Positions 37,053 to 48,100 of a DNA stretch of 64,000 bases are shown here, in pieces. The position numbers and the translations under genes are program-made. Position 1 is the stretch's first letter, and each line of letters opens with the position of its first letter. Origin of the DNA: JAHELQ01 sp964491915 (lineage in GTDB: Bacteria > Acidobacteriota > Aminicenantia > UBA2199); NCBI GenBank assembly GCA_964491915.1, contig CAZBHS010000025.1, positions 1-64,000 of the forward strand, written 5' to 3'. The notes under the pieces are model-generated. The model searched no databases. It was given only the letters and a program-made list of their open reading frames with translations, and was not told the DNA's origin.

Positions 37053-38161
37053 TGCCGCGCCTCCCGTTCATTTGTCCTTACAGTCCCGGTCCCCTCGATC
37101 CACTCCAGAATTTCGTATGGGCTTCCACTTCCACTCCCGCCGGCAGACTTTCTCCGCGCGCCGGAGTCCCGGTCACGGGAGAACACTCCGCCGCGGCTAC
37201 TCTTAGCGAACCTGGAAAAAATAAAGAAATAGCGATTATCGGCCATGTTATTTTTTATAGTTGCCTGTATTTTAACATAAGTGACGTTTGATGTAAAAAA
37301 CTGAAAAACTCGGGGATAAGGAGAGAAATTGAAGCCAGTGGCGAGGGTCAGACCTTCAACGCTTTCAAACTCTCGCTCCAATCGCTTTTGCAAAATGCTT
37401 TGAATCCTTTCTTCCGTCATGCCCCGGAACAACCGGAACGCTTCCGGCGGCATGGTATTGGGATTGATCCCTAGATTCTTGACGGAAAAGTCCAACACTC
37501 CCCCAATATGATCGTAGACATCCCGGTCAATCCCCCTCACCATCACCATTTCTTCATTGGAATCCAACAACCGGTTCGAAGGTTGGGCAAGAGATCGATC
37601 CAGATAGTACGTCTTTTCTGCGCCGAACGGCCGGCTAAAGCTATCCGGGTCCATCCAGTCGAACAAAGAGTCGATAATGATCTCGGCCCTGCCGTTGTCG
37701 ATCTCATGATACGCGAAAAAATTCTTCAAAAGCACACGGTCCATTTTGAAAAAATTAATGAGGCCCGCGCTATCTTGCAAACGGACCGACATCTCCATCT
37801 CTTTGAGTCGTTGGGGGGCTACCGGCAAGTTTTCACGATAATTCTCCGGAATCAAGCTAAAAAGATCTATATGGTTCGCGCTTCCATCCAACCGGAGACG
37901 CGGGGAATAGGGCCGTTTGTCGATATTCATCAACTCCGCCCGCGTTCTCAAACTGGTCAACAATCGGTTCACGGCGAAGTGATGCCCGCTCACCGATCGG
38001 CAATAGGCATCCAACCGGTTCAGTTCGTTTTCAACCAATGAGTATTCGGCGGACATCTTCATACTGCTGACCAGGACAACAGTGGTCACCGCCATGATGA
38101 ACAGAAGCACTATAAATAGGACTGTCCCTTTATTTGAGGAATTGCGGTGGAATTTTATCAT
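37049..38161 (-). CDS. gspK: Minor pseudopilin GspK
   Basis: The 370-residue protein is the large, tip-type minor pseudopilin. Its signal (NSSNKG^TVLFIVLLFIMAV) lacks Glu at position 5, as is normal for GspK. The body has ENELNRLDAYCRSVSGHHFA, then RLQDSAGLINFFKMDR and LFDWMDPDSFSRPFGAE, the last two being the GspK signature of helix-hairpin-like repeats with the D-x-D calcium site. It caps the pseudopilus with GspI and GspJ. A 32-bp overlap with gspJ couples translation. Confidence 0.88.
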   Translation of the reverse strand: MIKFHRNSSNKGTVLFIVLLFIMAVTTVVLVSSMKMSAEYSLVENELNRLDAYCRSVSGHHFAVNRLLTSLRTRAELMNIDKRPYSPRLRLDGSANHIDLFSLIPENYRENLPVAPQRLKEMEMSVRLQDSAGLINFFKMDRVLLKNFFAYHEIDNGRAEIIIDSLFDWMDPDSFSRPFGAEKTYYLDRSLAQPSNRLLDSNEEMVMVRGIDRDVYDHIGGVLDFSVKNLGINPNTMPPEAFRLFRGMTEERIQSILQKRLEREFESVEGLTLATGFNFSPYPRVFQFFTSNVTYVKIQATIKNNMADNRYFFIFSRFAKSSRGGVFSRDRDSGARRKSAGGSGSGSPYEILEWIEGTGTVRTNEREARQ

Positions 38162-38780
38162 AACTGTCCCTTATAACCACGTTAAATGTAAATTGGAATT
38201 CCTGACCTTTATAAGTGAAACTCAGGTCTATTTTTTCAGGGAATTCCTCCTTTTCAAATGATAGCAACTGATTTCGCCATTGGACGCCCGTCCCGGCTTC
38301 ATCCTTGACCTGATAGCGAAGATGAAAATCATCGATCCCTTGCAGAAGTACAAGTTTTTCAGGGGACGATGAGGAAAACATATCGGAACCGGGTCGTTGT
38401 TCCTCCGGCAAACCGTGCATGCGTTGTTCTCGATACACAAGATCGCCGTTCTCTTCCCTAATATCGACAAAATGAAGGGAGCGATGCGGAGCCACAAGGG
38501 GCTCGCGTGTGATGAACAAGACACTGCCTTCTTTGCCCACAAAAAAAGGACGGCGGTTGAGATTGTAAAACACCTTGACCGAAGAGGCATTCTTGAATAA
38601 ACCATTGAAGGAATGGTACAAAACATACACTTCCTTTTCAATTTTTTTCACTTCGTCGAACCGCGTCTCGTTGAGGCGCGTGCGTTGCCAGGCGGAAAAA
38701 ACCACCGCCACCAGAATCGCGGTGAGAGCAATGGAAACAACCAATTCCATCAATGTAAATCCCTTTTGTCCGCGTCTCAT
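38130..38780 (-). CDS. gspJ: Minor pseudopilin GspJ
   Basis: The 216-residue protein has the prepilin motif RRGQKG^FTLMELVVSIALTA with Glu5, a long hydrophobic helix and a beta-rich body (SVLFITREPLVAPHR, IDLSFTYKGQEFQFTFNVVI) like GspJ. It directly abuts gspI and overlaps gspK. It is expected to form the tip complex with GspI-GspK. Confidence 0.85.
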   Translation of the reverse strand: MRRGQKGFTLMELVVSIALTAILVAVVFSAWQRTRLNETRFDEVKKIEKEVYVLYHSFNGLFKNASSVKVFYNLNRRPFFVGKEGSVLFITREPLVAPHRSLHFVDIREENGDLVYREQRMHGLPEEQRPGSDMFSSSSPEKLVLLQGIDDFHLRYQVKDEAGTGVQWRNQLLSFEKEEFPEKIDLSFTYKGQEFQFTFNVVIRDSYDKIPPQFLK

Positions 38781-39179
38781 TTATTGCCTCTGCAACGTCG
38801 AATAATCGTTGATTAAAAAATCATATACTGCCAATTCTTTTCTATCCCCGGATTTACGAATCGTTAGATGAACCAATTGCAATTGGGCGAATGTCGTAGC
38901 TCCGCCGGTATAGGGAATTCGCCGTTTGTCTTCCGCCGGGAAAATTTCCCAATTGATGAGGAATCCTTCCTTCTCCTGAGAACCGGATTCGGCGGTTACA
39001 GAGTTGTCGAGGAAAGAATCTATGGTTTCGCGGGCCACGCGGATCAAGCGGTATTTTTCTTTGAGCTTCTCCTGGTGATTCATCATACCGGAAAAGTACT
39101 GAAACACCGCCACCATCACCAACATGAAGATCATAATGGCAATCACCACTTCGAGTAAAGTAAACCCCCGCTGTTTCAT
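38781..39179 (-). CDS. gspI: Minor pseudopilin GspI
   Basis: The 132-residue protein starts MKQRG^FTLLEVVIAIMIFML, a standard type IV prepilin signal with Glu5, followed by a short beta-rich domain (INWEIFPAEDKRRIPYTG, LQLVHLTIRKSGDRKELAVY). Length and place between gspH and gspJ fit GspI. Its first four bases overlap the end of gspH. Confidence 0.83.
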   Translation of the reverse strand: MKQRGFTLLEVVIAIMIFMLVMVAVFQYFSGMMNHQEKLKEKYRLIRVARETIDSFLDNSVTAESGSQEKEGFLINWEIFPAEDKRRIPYTGGATTFAQLQLVHLTIRKSGDRKELAVYDFLINDYSTLQRQ

Positions 39180-39591
39180 TGTTCCAGCAACCTTTCCAAC
39201 CGGACCCTACCCCAGGGTTTCATCACGAGAATCACGTATTTTCTGTCCCGGGCATACGGAATCACAACTTGACCTCCGGCGGTCAATCCATGGCGATTGA
39301 AAACGATATCTTTCTCAAGTTCCACAGGGTCGTCGAATTCAAAGCGCCGCCGCTCTTCGCCGCCAAGGAAAAAAAGTAGCGAATGGCCGTCAGAGGTAAT
39401 ACGGCCGGTTTCTAAAAACGACAGCGAATCGTTCTTCAAGCGTTCAACCGCGTGGACCAATGACGCGATCTGCCGCCGTTCGGAGGAGCGATTCAGGGTT
39501 CCGGAAAAGTAAGGGATTATGAGAGCGGAGATCAATCCGATTAAAAAAAAACAAGGATCATTTCTAGAAGTGTGAATCCGCGATGTTTCAT
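39176..39591 (-). pseudogene. gspH: Minor pseudopilin GspH with homopolymer frameshift
   Basis: From the ATG at 39591 the sequence reads MKHRG^FTLLEMILVFF, a perfect prepilin signal, then hits TAA inside a run of nine T on the coding strand (39543-39551). One extra T would join it in frame to LIGLISALIIPYFSGTLNRS and the remaining ~115 residues, which end normally at 39176. The gene is therefore one base short of intact. This may be a sequencing or assembly error, a true mutation, or slippage-based switching; codon-level conservation on both sides favours recent or artificial damage. It lies 1 bp after the propeller gene and overlaps gspI by four bases. Confidence 0.85.
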
Positions 39592-39592
39592 G

Positions 39593-40507
39593 TTAGAGTT
39601 TGACCTTCGCCTGGACTATTTTTTTGTCGCGGATCGCGTAAAAACGGAGCGTCCCGTCCGTGCCGAAGAAAAATTTCTCTTTGTGTTCCGGTTTGGCGCT
39701 CATCCGCCCTGGACGCATGCCCATCATACGGCGGGGGTCGCCCGGGTCTTTGTCGATAATACTGGTAAACGTCCCGATTTTATGATGGTTTAGCAACACA
39801 TCTTGCTGGTTGCGGTTACCGGCGATATACGCTAAATGTTTCCCATCGGGGCTGAACGTTATCGATTTATCGTCGATCCAGGGAAAACCGGAACTTACGC
39901 TCCCGTCTTTATAGATAAAATATTCCGATCCTTTGCGGAACACATACAAAAGATGTTTCCCATCAGGACCGAACATAATACTGCTTTTCTCGATACCGAT
40001 GCCGCCGGCATATTCTTTTGTCCCCTCCACCAGCATCCAGTCTTCGCCTTTCCGGGCAATATAGACCATTCGCTTGTTAAGGGAATCGGTGATAATGGAA
40101 TGGGGGCTGATAAAATCATATTTTTTATGCTCTTTGTCGCCGACCACCAAAAACCATCTGTCGCCGACAGTTTTTTCGCCTTTTTTTTCACCGTTTTCTT
40201 TGGCGATATACACCACCTGGGATGTATCTCCCAAAAACATGGGAGTGCCGATCATCACACCGTCATATACCTTGTATTTTTTCCCATCCGTCACGACCCT
40301 CTGCCCCTCGCCGACCCTTACCGCATAGGTAATATGCTTGAAATCAGAGCTGATCCTTACAGACCCGGGAAGAAACGCCTCGTTCTCCACCTCGCCCATC
40401 GCCTTGAATGTGGCGGAAACGTCCGCTTTTTTTTGAGCCGGCGACGGTGCGGCGATTATTATGATAACTATAATCAATGGAATAAAGCGTTTTACATGCC
40501 GTTTCAT
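39593..40507 (-). CDS. Secreted WD40/TolB-like beta-propeller protein in the T2SS operon
   Basis: The Met at 40507 (GGGAGGGTG upstream) is preferred to an in-frame Met five codons earlier. The 304-residue product has a signal peptide (RFIPLIIVIIIIAAPSPAQ) and repeats of the TolB/WD40-like pattern [IV]-x-F-[GS]-P-D-G-K-H-L-x-Y (SIMFGPDGKHLLYVFRKG, SITFSPDGKHLAYIAGNR, and weaker copies such as SGSVRISSDFKHITYAV), so it should fold as a periplasmic propeller. It ends 1 bp before gspH. It is not a canonical secretion component; a role as assembly or substrate-handling accessory is inferred from position only. Confidence 0.75.
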   Translation of the reverse strand: MKRHVKRFIPLIIVIIIIAAPSPAQKKADVSATFKAMGEVENEAFLPGSVRISSDFKHITYAVRVGEGQRVVTDGKKYKVYDGVMIGTPMFLGDTSQVVYIAKENGEKKGEKTVGDRWFLVVGDKEHKKYDFISPHSIITDSLNKRMVYIARKGEDWMLVEGTKEYAGGIGIEKSSIMFGPDGKHLLYVFRKGSEYFIYKDGSVSSGFPWIDDKSITFSPDGKHLAYIAGNRNQQDVLLNHHKIGTFTSIIDKDPGDPRRMMGMRPGRMSAKPEHKEKFFFGTDGTLRFYAIRDKKIVQAKVKL

Positions 40508-40537
40508 TGCACCCTCCCTCATATATTCCTGTATATG

Positions 40538-41476
40538 TTAATTAAAAATCGAGACGGTAACCTGCTTTGAGGAGCTGTTCTCGCCACCGCGGTCATCCAC
40601 CACCGTCAAGGTGACGGTAAATGTCCGGCTGGTACTGGTACCGATAGAATAATCGTGTCCTCTGCGCACTCCCGCGCCCAGCGTCCCATCGCCGAAATCC
40701 CATCTGTAGGCCTGGATGGAACCGTCGGAATCAGTACTGGAAGCTCCATTGAAATAGACTGTTTCGCCGGGTTTTGGATTGGTGGGGGAAAAGGAAAAAT
40801 TTGCCAGAGGCAATAGATTGTCCGCGGCTTTAGAAACAGTCACCTGCTTCTGCTTTTCACCGGCGTAAATTGTTATGGTCGCTTCCTGGTCCGTGATCAA
40901 ATAATCTGTGACAGAACCCTGATCGTCAGTGACCAACGGAGCTCCTCCGGAATCGAGCGCGCCTTTGTCCGCCTCCAACACAACGGAGATACCCGGCAAG
41001 GGCGCGTTATACTTATCATACACCAGAACGGTGATGCGGACCGTTCCCCCGCCATCCGGCAACACCGGAGGATCCAGGGACGCGACAATCCGCTCCACCG
41101 CCTCGATACTGCCGACGGCAAGACTCAATTCCTCGGAAACAATATTACCGGAACGGGCCACAACAACCATCTCACCCCGTTCTCGATCGGCGGCGACCGT
41201 CACCTGGGCTTTCCCGTCTTCCAGTTCGACACTGGATACATTCGCCGTTCCATTGGTAACCGTCAGGTCCACCTGGGTGCCGTCCCACAAATAGGAACCG
41301 TCGGCGTTGAAGCCGGCGATGAAGATGGTGGTACTCTCATTCAACTGCAATCCGCTTTTAGCGGCAGTCAACAAAATGGAGGCATCGGCCCCGGCAAAAA
41401 ACGGTTGTTTCACACAGGAAGAGAACGATACCAATAAGATAATTACACTAAGGAAATAATACCTTATTCTCGCCAT
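40538..41476 (-). CDS. Lipoprotein with Big-like and PKD domains, first gene of the T2SS operon
   Basis: The 312-residue protein has a lipoprotein signal (IRYYFLSVIILLVSFSSC, Cys near residue 21). A Big/invasin-like Ig domain follows (AVERIVASLDPPVLPDGGGT ... TVLVYDKYNAPLPGISVVLE ... LVTDDQGSVTDYL), where the D-x-x-G-x-x-x-x-x-L motif is typical of Big-1. The C-terminus is a PKD domain (FSFSPTNPKPGETVYFNGA, RWDFGDGTLGAG, TVTLTVVDDRGG). It probably sits at the outer membrane as a binding or scaffold protein. No ribosome site precedes the ATG, and the best promoter ends only ~11 bases upstream, so the message may be nearly leaderless. A 30-bp gap separates it from the propeller gene. Confidence 0.8.
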   Translation of the reverse strand: MARIRYYFLSVIILLVSFSSCVKQPFFAGADASILLTAAKSGLQLNESTTIFIAGFNADGSYLWDGTQVDLTVTNGTANVSSVELEDGKAQVTVAADRERGEMVVVARSGNIVSEELSLAVGSIEAVERIVASLDPPVLPDGGGTVRITVLVYDKYNAPLPGISVVLEADKGALDSGGAPLVTDDQGSVTDYLITDQEATITIYAGEKQKQVTVSKAADNLLPLANFSFSPTNPKPGETVYFNGASSTDSDGSIQAYRWDFGDGTLGAGVRRGHDYSIGTSTSRTFTVTLTVVDDRGGENSSSKQVTVSIFN

Positions 41477-41486
41477 ACTGTCTATA

Positions 41487-41515
41487 ATTAAACACGAAAA
41501 CTTAATTCATGTCAA
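41487..41515 (-). promoter_or_regulatory. Sigma70-type promoter for the T2SS operon
   Basis: A perfect TTGACA (41510-41515) and TTTAAT (41487-41492) on the minus strand are 17 bp apart, 10 bases before the lipoprotein ATG. The match is strong, but it leaves essentially no 5' leader. Confidence 0.5.
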
Positions 41516-41668
41516 GATAATAAAGCTATTTTTACACAGGTGGACATGGCGCGCCTCCCGCGTAAGATTAAAGAATCCTGTCGGTAGTTTAGCGGCACGC
41601 GTCGCCGATAAAGGCGAAAATAGTTATGTATCAAAATATATAAAAACCCGCAAATGGTTTCAAACAGT

Positions 41669-41697
41669 TGACTTCACAAGGATTTTCGGATAAAATA
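41669..41697 (+). promoter_or_regulatory. Sigma70-type promoter facing an apparently gene-free region
   Basis: TTGACT (41669-41674) and TAAAAT (41692-41697) are 17 bp apart. An inverted repeat GTTGACT (41668-41674) / AGTCAAC (41697-41703) brackets the promoter, with another GTCAAC just after it. No protein gene follows on this strand before the convergent NRPS/PKS. Confidence 0.45.
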
Positions 41698-41955
41698 GTC
41701 AACGGTCAACAGAAACAGCGGGGGCCGAATGAAGGATTAGGTGTGAAACCTTACAGCACTTAGAGGTTAGGGTCGCAAATCCGAAAACGCCTTAAATATT
41801 GCTTTCATTTACCTAAATCCAAAAAGATTAATTTATAATTCTATTGATATCGCAAGCGGTATCAAAGCGGAATATGCAAATATTACAGGCACATAAACTA
41901 TTGACAGCCCGTTTAATAACCGCATTTTTTTTAAGTGGGAAAATATTGGATGAAA

Positions 41956-41980
41956 GGGTTCCTCAGGGAACCCCTCCTTT
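41956..41980. terminator. Terminator-like hairpin
   Basis: GGGTTCC and GGAACCC form a 7-bp stem with a 4-base loop, followed on the plus strand by CCTCCTTTTT. It could end a plus-strand transcript from 41704 and also lies ~200 bp past the end of the minus-strand PKS gene. Confidence 0.5.
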
Positions 41981-42172
41981 TTGCGCATGCACGTTTCAGG
42001 GGAGCGGTGGTCTATCACACATTTTTCAGACCGCCTCTCCTCTGTTTCGTCTATAGGAGCATCGAGATTCATTTTTAATAATTTGTTACAATATAGTATA
42101 TCAGATTAAAATCAGGTTGTCAGGCAGCATCCCTTCTTGCATAGAGATCAAAGCCGAAGTGGTTATGAGCTA

Positions 42173-45100
42173 TTACTTTTTTATGAGATATGGGGATAGG
42201 ATTTTGCCGATGGCCGCCACATGGGGAAGATCGTTCATGGTGTCATGGTCGCCGGGGACCTGGTGGAGGTCGATGGGGACTGTGGTGTATCGCGACCATT
42301 TGGCGATGGGATCTTTGGTATTGTGGGAACTGTGGTCCAGAGGCTGGAAGTAGACGATGGAGTTATCTGTTGGAAGGGGATGATAACTTTCCATGGCGCG
42401 GGCGTGCGCGCCGTGGATGTCGATCAAGATGTTGACCTGTTCTAGAAAGACTTCGGGATCTTTTTGCCCGGCGTTGTAAGCGAATTGGACGATGGTCTCC
42501 CGCTTTTGGGATGGGGACATGCGGCGAATGGCGTCGGCGTCGATGTTTTTTCCCTGAGGAGTAAAACTTGCCAGGTAGGCCAACACCGCGGCCTCGTCCG
42601 CCAATTCTTTCGAATATTCGCCGGGGGCTGGAGTGTCCCCCATAAATAGGAGTTCGGTTTTTTGATCTCTGCCTGTCAGGATCCGGGCCAATTCAAAAGC
42701 CACCAAACCGCCGAACGAAGCGCCGCCCAAGCGGTACGGACCATGGGGACGGATACGTTCAATCTCTTTCAAGTAGAGGACGGCCATCTCCGGGATGCTC
42801 TCGATGGGTACTGAAGCTCCGTCCATTCCCCGGGCCTGCAAACCGAAGACCGGAAGCTCTTTGGGTAAATGGGCCGCCAGATCGCGATAGAAGTAGACGT
42901 GCCCGCCGATGGGGTGGATCAAGAACAATGGATTGACCTCATCCTCTCCTTCCTGGATCTCCACTATATGGGAATCCCCGCCGGTATCCACATAACCGGT
43001 GACAGACTGTTGCCCGTTTTGAGATTCCGGCTCGATGAGATTCGCCAGCGAGGCGATGGTCTTGTGCTTGATCAAGATGTGTGAAGGGAAATCTTTTGAA
43101 AAGGCGTCGTTAATACGGGCGATCAATTGAACCGCCAGCAATGAATCGCCGCCCAGGGCGAAGAAATCGTCGTTGACGCCGATGGTGCCGATCCCTAAAA
43201 ACCGTTTCCATAGCCCCGCCACTTTTTGTTCAATCGCTGACTCCGGCATAGAAAATTCGTTTTCCAACTCCGGCCGCTCTCTGTGTTGGACAGAAATATC
43301 CCGGTGGATTTCACGTTCGATGTACGCGTGCAATGCCTCCAATTCTATAGTAGATACAGATATACGGCTATGACCACAGCCGAGAATCCGCTCGAGAGCA
43401 TCCACTCCTTCGACTGGAGCCAAAGAGGCATCGAGAAGGGCGTCGTGATGATCAGAACCCAAAGGATCCCCATCCCCCCCGCTGGACGCCCGCACTGTCA
43501 TCCCCACCTCTTTCCAATCAATCCAGTTGACAGCGATGGTTCGTCCATGACGGTTGACGGACCGGTACGCGGCAAACGCTTCCAGGAATTCATTCGCAGC
43601 CTGATACCCGACCTGTCCGAATTTCAGTTTGTAAAGGGTGTTGCCCAGAGACGAACACACCAGGAAAAAATCTAACCTGTCCCCTTGCAGAAGAGAGTCC
43701 AACACCAGGGCGCCGCTAACCTTCGGAGCTAACACATCGGCGTTCATCTCACGTGTCCGGTTCTGGATAATCCCAAAATAATCCGCGACACCCGCTGTAT
43801 GTATCACGCCGTCAATACGGCCGAAAAGATCCCGCGCCTCTGCGATGGCAACATTCATCTGCCGAGGATCCGCCACATCGGCGGTTGCCATCATGATTTG
43901 CGCGCCTTGCTCTTCCCAACAGCGAATCTGCTCAATTTTCCCCGGTTGCGTCAGTTCCGAGCGGCTGACAATAATGAGCCGGGCCTTCCAGTGTTCCGCC
44001 AAATAACCGGCGAATGTCCAACCCAGACCTCCTTTACCGGTCACAAGATAAACCCCTCTTTTTTTGAGAGGCAATGCTCCGGTTTCCGGCATTTTTAATG
44101 GATGGGGCTTCAACGTCTGAATCCAACGATGCCCGCCTCGATAGGCCACAAGAGGTATCGAAAAACCGTGTTCAAATTCTCCGAGAATATGATCCGCCAA
44201 CGAAGCGGCTTGCCCATGCCTTGATTCTATTCGCATCATATCTAAACAGCAGCATGACATATTTGGGTATTCAAGGGGGATCGTTTTAATTGCCCCCAAT
44301 AATGGGGCGGCACAGGGAAGTAAGGGTTCTTCTCCTGTTATATCCTGCATCCCGTGAGTCACAACCCCCAATTGCGTAGCTACCGCTTCCTCACATTCTC
44401 CCAACGCCTTTACCAGGGAAAGGACGCTATAGAGGCCCGACTCCAGTCCTGTTCGAAGAGAAGCCAAACCCATTGGATCCTGGTCATCGTTAGTATAACA
44501 CCATAAATGTACCACACGCAGGCGTTTTTTTGACAGGGCGAGCAATCCTGGAACCAATTCACGAAAGCAATCTTCGTTTGCAGGGTTGACACAATATTCC
44601 ATCGCTCCCATCCGGGCAAACAACGCCCCTATCTTCACCATAACCACAGGGTTCCCCGACCGGTTCAAGCGATCGATGAATACTTCGGTCAACGGATCAT
44701 CCCCCCCCAACACCAACCATAATGTTTGATCATCCGCTGCATCCCCCAAGCTGCCGACCACCGGATCTTGTTGCCAGGAGGGGATGTAGAACCAATCGGC
44801 GGGATCTTCCCGCCGCGGCGGCATACCGTCGCCGGCGAGACGATCCAGACTCATGGTTTTGGGATCCACATCCAACCAATACCGTTGCCGTTGGAATGGA
44901 TAGGTAGGTAAAGGAATACGGCGGCATTGTTCAGCTTCCCGCATCTTTTTCCAATCAATGGGTTGCCCCCATTGCCATAAGTTCCCCACTTGCTGAAGCA
45001 GCAGCGTCTCATCAGCCGATTCTTCACGGGGATGGCGCACCAGGTTCACCACCTTGCTGGAGAGTTCCGCTGTACAATGTTTGTGCTGGCGAATAAACGT

Positions 45101-48100
45101 GCTGAGGGCGTTGCCCGGCCCCACCTCCACAAAGACAGGATTCTCCATTCCCAGCAAAGTCTTCGCTCCATCGGCGAAACGAACCGCGCCTCGCAGGTGG
45201 CGGGTCCAATACGACGGGTCGTTCAAATCATCGCTCGAAATCCATTCGCCGCTTAAATTCGAGATATATGGGATGGCAGGCTGCTTGACGGTCACGCCGT
45301 TCACAACGTTGGTGAACGCAGCGAGGATCGGGTCCATCATAGCCGAATGGAACGCGTGGGATGTATGGAGACGCCGCACATTGAGTCCCTGCTCCACCAG
45401 CCGCTCCTCGAAGGCGACAATCAATTCGTGGGGGCCGGAGACCACCGAGCGGTTACTGGAGTTGGCGGCCGCCAGAGAGAGGGATGAATCGAGCATCGCT
45501 TCCACTTCAGCCGCCGGCAACGGAACGCTCAACATGGCGCCGGAGGGGAGGCTCTGCATTAATTCCCCCCGTTTCACCACCAACCGCAGGCAATCTTCCA
45601 ACGATAAAACTCCAGAGAGGCAAGCGGCGGTGTATTCGCCGATACTGTGGCCGGTCATGGCCGCGGGGGCGACGCCCCAATGGATCAACAAGCGGGCCAG
45701 GGCGTATTCGAACGCCACCAGCAATGGCTGCGTGACAGCGGTCTGATTGATGTCCGCCGCCGGATGGCCCGGCTCCGGATACAACGCCGGTTTCAGATCA
45801 AAGCCCAGCAAAGGCTTCAGAATATCGAAACATTCATCCAGTTCCCGGCGGAAGACCGGTTCGGCCTCATACAAACCCTTGCCCATATCGAGATACTGGG
45901 CTCCCTGGCCGGGAAAGAGAAACACGATGGCCGGTTGCCCTTCGTTTGCCCCGAAGGAAAGGCTGGAAGAGTTTGTGCTCCGGGACAGAGCATCCACAGC
46001 TTCGCTCGCGGTTTTGCACACAATCGCCCGTCGATGGGGATATGCGCCCCGTCCCACTTGCAAAGTGAAGGAGACGTCGCGAAGCGGAACTCCAGGATGG
46101 GATTTCAGATAAGATGACAGTTCGGTGATGGACTGCTGGAGAGCGGCCCCGGTTTTGGCAGAAATAGGAAGAAGGTGATAATCACCGCTTTCGGAAGCCC
46201 TGGATCGAGCGTTGGTGGGCGATGGGCAGTACTCCTCGATGGCGAGATGCACATTGGTGCCGCCGATGCCGAAGGAACTGACCCCCGCCCGCAACGGCGC
46301 GCCATTGTTATCCCACTCTTTTAAATTGGCGTTGACATAAAAAGGGCTCGACGCCAAATCGATGTTGGGATTCGGCGATTTGAAATGCAACGACGGGGCG
46401 ATCTTTTTATGATGAAGCGAGAGAACCGTCTTCAAAAATCCCGCCACTCCGGCCGCGGCATCCAGGTGCCCGACATTGGTCTTGACCGAACCCACCGCGC
46501 AATAGTTCTTCCGTTCGGTGTCGAACGCCTGGGTCAAGGCGGCGATTTCAATGGGGTCGCCCAGTGTTGTGCCGGTGCCGTGGGCTTCGATGAACGAGAT
46601 GGTATCCGGATCAAAGCCCGCCATATCCAACGCTTCGCGGATCACCTCCGCCTGTCCCTCGACACTGGGAGCTGTGTAGCCGACTTTGCGGTTACCGTCA
46701 TTGTTGGCGGCTCCGCCTTTGACCACCGCGTAAATGGTGTCGCCGTCCTTTTCAGCTAACGACAGAGGCTTCAGCACAACCACACCCGCGCCGTCGCCGA
46801 ACACAGTGCCGCCGGCCTCTTTGTCGAAGGCCCGGCAAAAACCGTCGGAGGAGCGAATCATGCCCTCCTGATACAAATAGCCCTGATTGGGTTCCGGAGA
46901 TATAGACACGCCCCCCGCCACCGCCATCCTACACTCGTTGGCCATCAGGCCGCGGCAGGCCTGGTAAATAGCCATCAATGATGTGGAGCAGGCGGTCTGA
47001 ACTGTTGCCGCCGGCCCTTTGAGATTGAGATTGTACGCGATACGGGTGCAGAGAAAATCGCGGCTGGCGAGATTGACTGTGCCGAAGGAGCCGAGGTCGC
47101 GGCCTTTGTCGCTGAACATAGCCATCCCTTCCCAATGTAAACTGGACGAAGCGCCGGCATAGAGACCGATGGCATCGTCACAGGTATGCGGATGATAGCC
47201 CGCGTGCTCCAATGCCTGCTCGACACACTCATGGAAGACGCGAATCTGCGGGTCCATCAATTGGGCCTCGTTGGGAGTGTAGCCGAAGAAGTCTGCGTCG
47301 AAGCCATCGATGCCATCGATAAAACTTGCCCTTTTTACATAGCGGGGATTGTCGATGAGCTCTCGCTTCACGCCGGCAGCCAGCAATTGGTCGTCCGTCA
47401 ACGGCGCGATGGATTCGACCCCATTCTCGAGGTTTTTCCAGAAGGCGTCGCTATCCTCCGCTCCGGGGAAGCGGCAACTCATGCCGATCACAGCCACGCT
47501 CATGGTGGTTGTCTCCGGCAACTCCGCATGCTGTTTTGCCGCCGGAAGCTTTGAATCGCCGGATAGATGGCGGGCCAATTGGCGAATGGTGGGATAGCGG
47601 AACAGGTCCACCACCGGAATATCCCGGTTGAGCCGCTCCTTCAGTTTGGAGTTCACCATGATGATATTCAACGACGTACCGCCTACTTCGAAGAAGTTGT
47701 CGTCGATGCCCGGCGCGGAGATCCCCAACACCTCTTGCCAGACAGAGGCCACAATCACCTCCATCCGGTCGTGGGGCGCTACCGGCGTCGAGGGAGCGTT
47801 CGCTTCCTCTTTGATGGAGGCGAGGGATTTTCGATCCACTTTGCCGTTGGGGGTTAGCGGTAGGGATTCCAGAATCTGTATCTCCGCCGGCACCATGTAA
47901 TCCGGTAAGGTTTGAGAGAGAAAATCCTTCAATATCGAAGGCTTCAATTCTTTTGATTGGGAGGAAACAAAAGCCCGAAGATACTTCTGCCGGTTTTGAT
48001 CGGTGGCCGTCACTACCGCGACGCCATCTACAGCCGGATGTTGGCTGAGCCGGCTCTCGATTTCCCCCAACTCGATACGCAAGCCGCGAATCTTGACCTG

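Larger units (their letters stand above)
41516..42172. other. Long intergenic region between NRPS/PKS and T2SS operons
   Basis: No convincing protein gene lies here; the only open frame of note on the minus strand (41833-42072) lacks a ribosome site and resembles nothing. The region holds a plus-strand promoter (41669-41697), an inverted repeat GTTGACT/AGTCAAC around it, a terminator-like hairpin (41956-41980) and a second imperfect inverted repeat (42000-42048, GGTCT arms). A small RNA is possible. Confidence 0.45.

Noticed and set aside
41560..41640. Possible riboswitch or tRNA-like fold upstream of the T2SS operon
   Set aside because: I could not match any conserved core (c-di-GMP, cobalamin or tRNA); only short weak stems are visible.
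41833..42072. Small minus-strand gene of 79 codons
   Set aside because: No ribosome site before the ATG, no recognisable family and no conserved context; it overlaps the hairpin region.
45054..46117. Plus-strand frames antisense to the PKS acyltransferase region
   Set aside because: They are shadows of a well-supported megasynthase with all core motifs.
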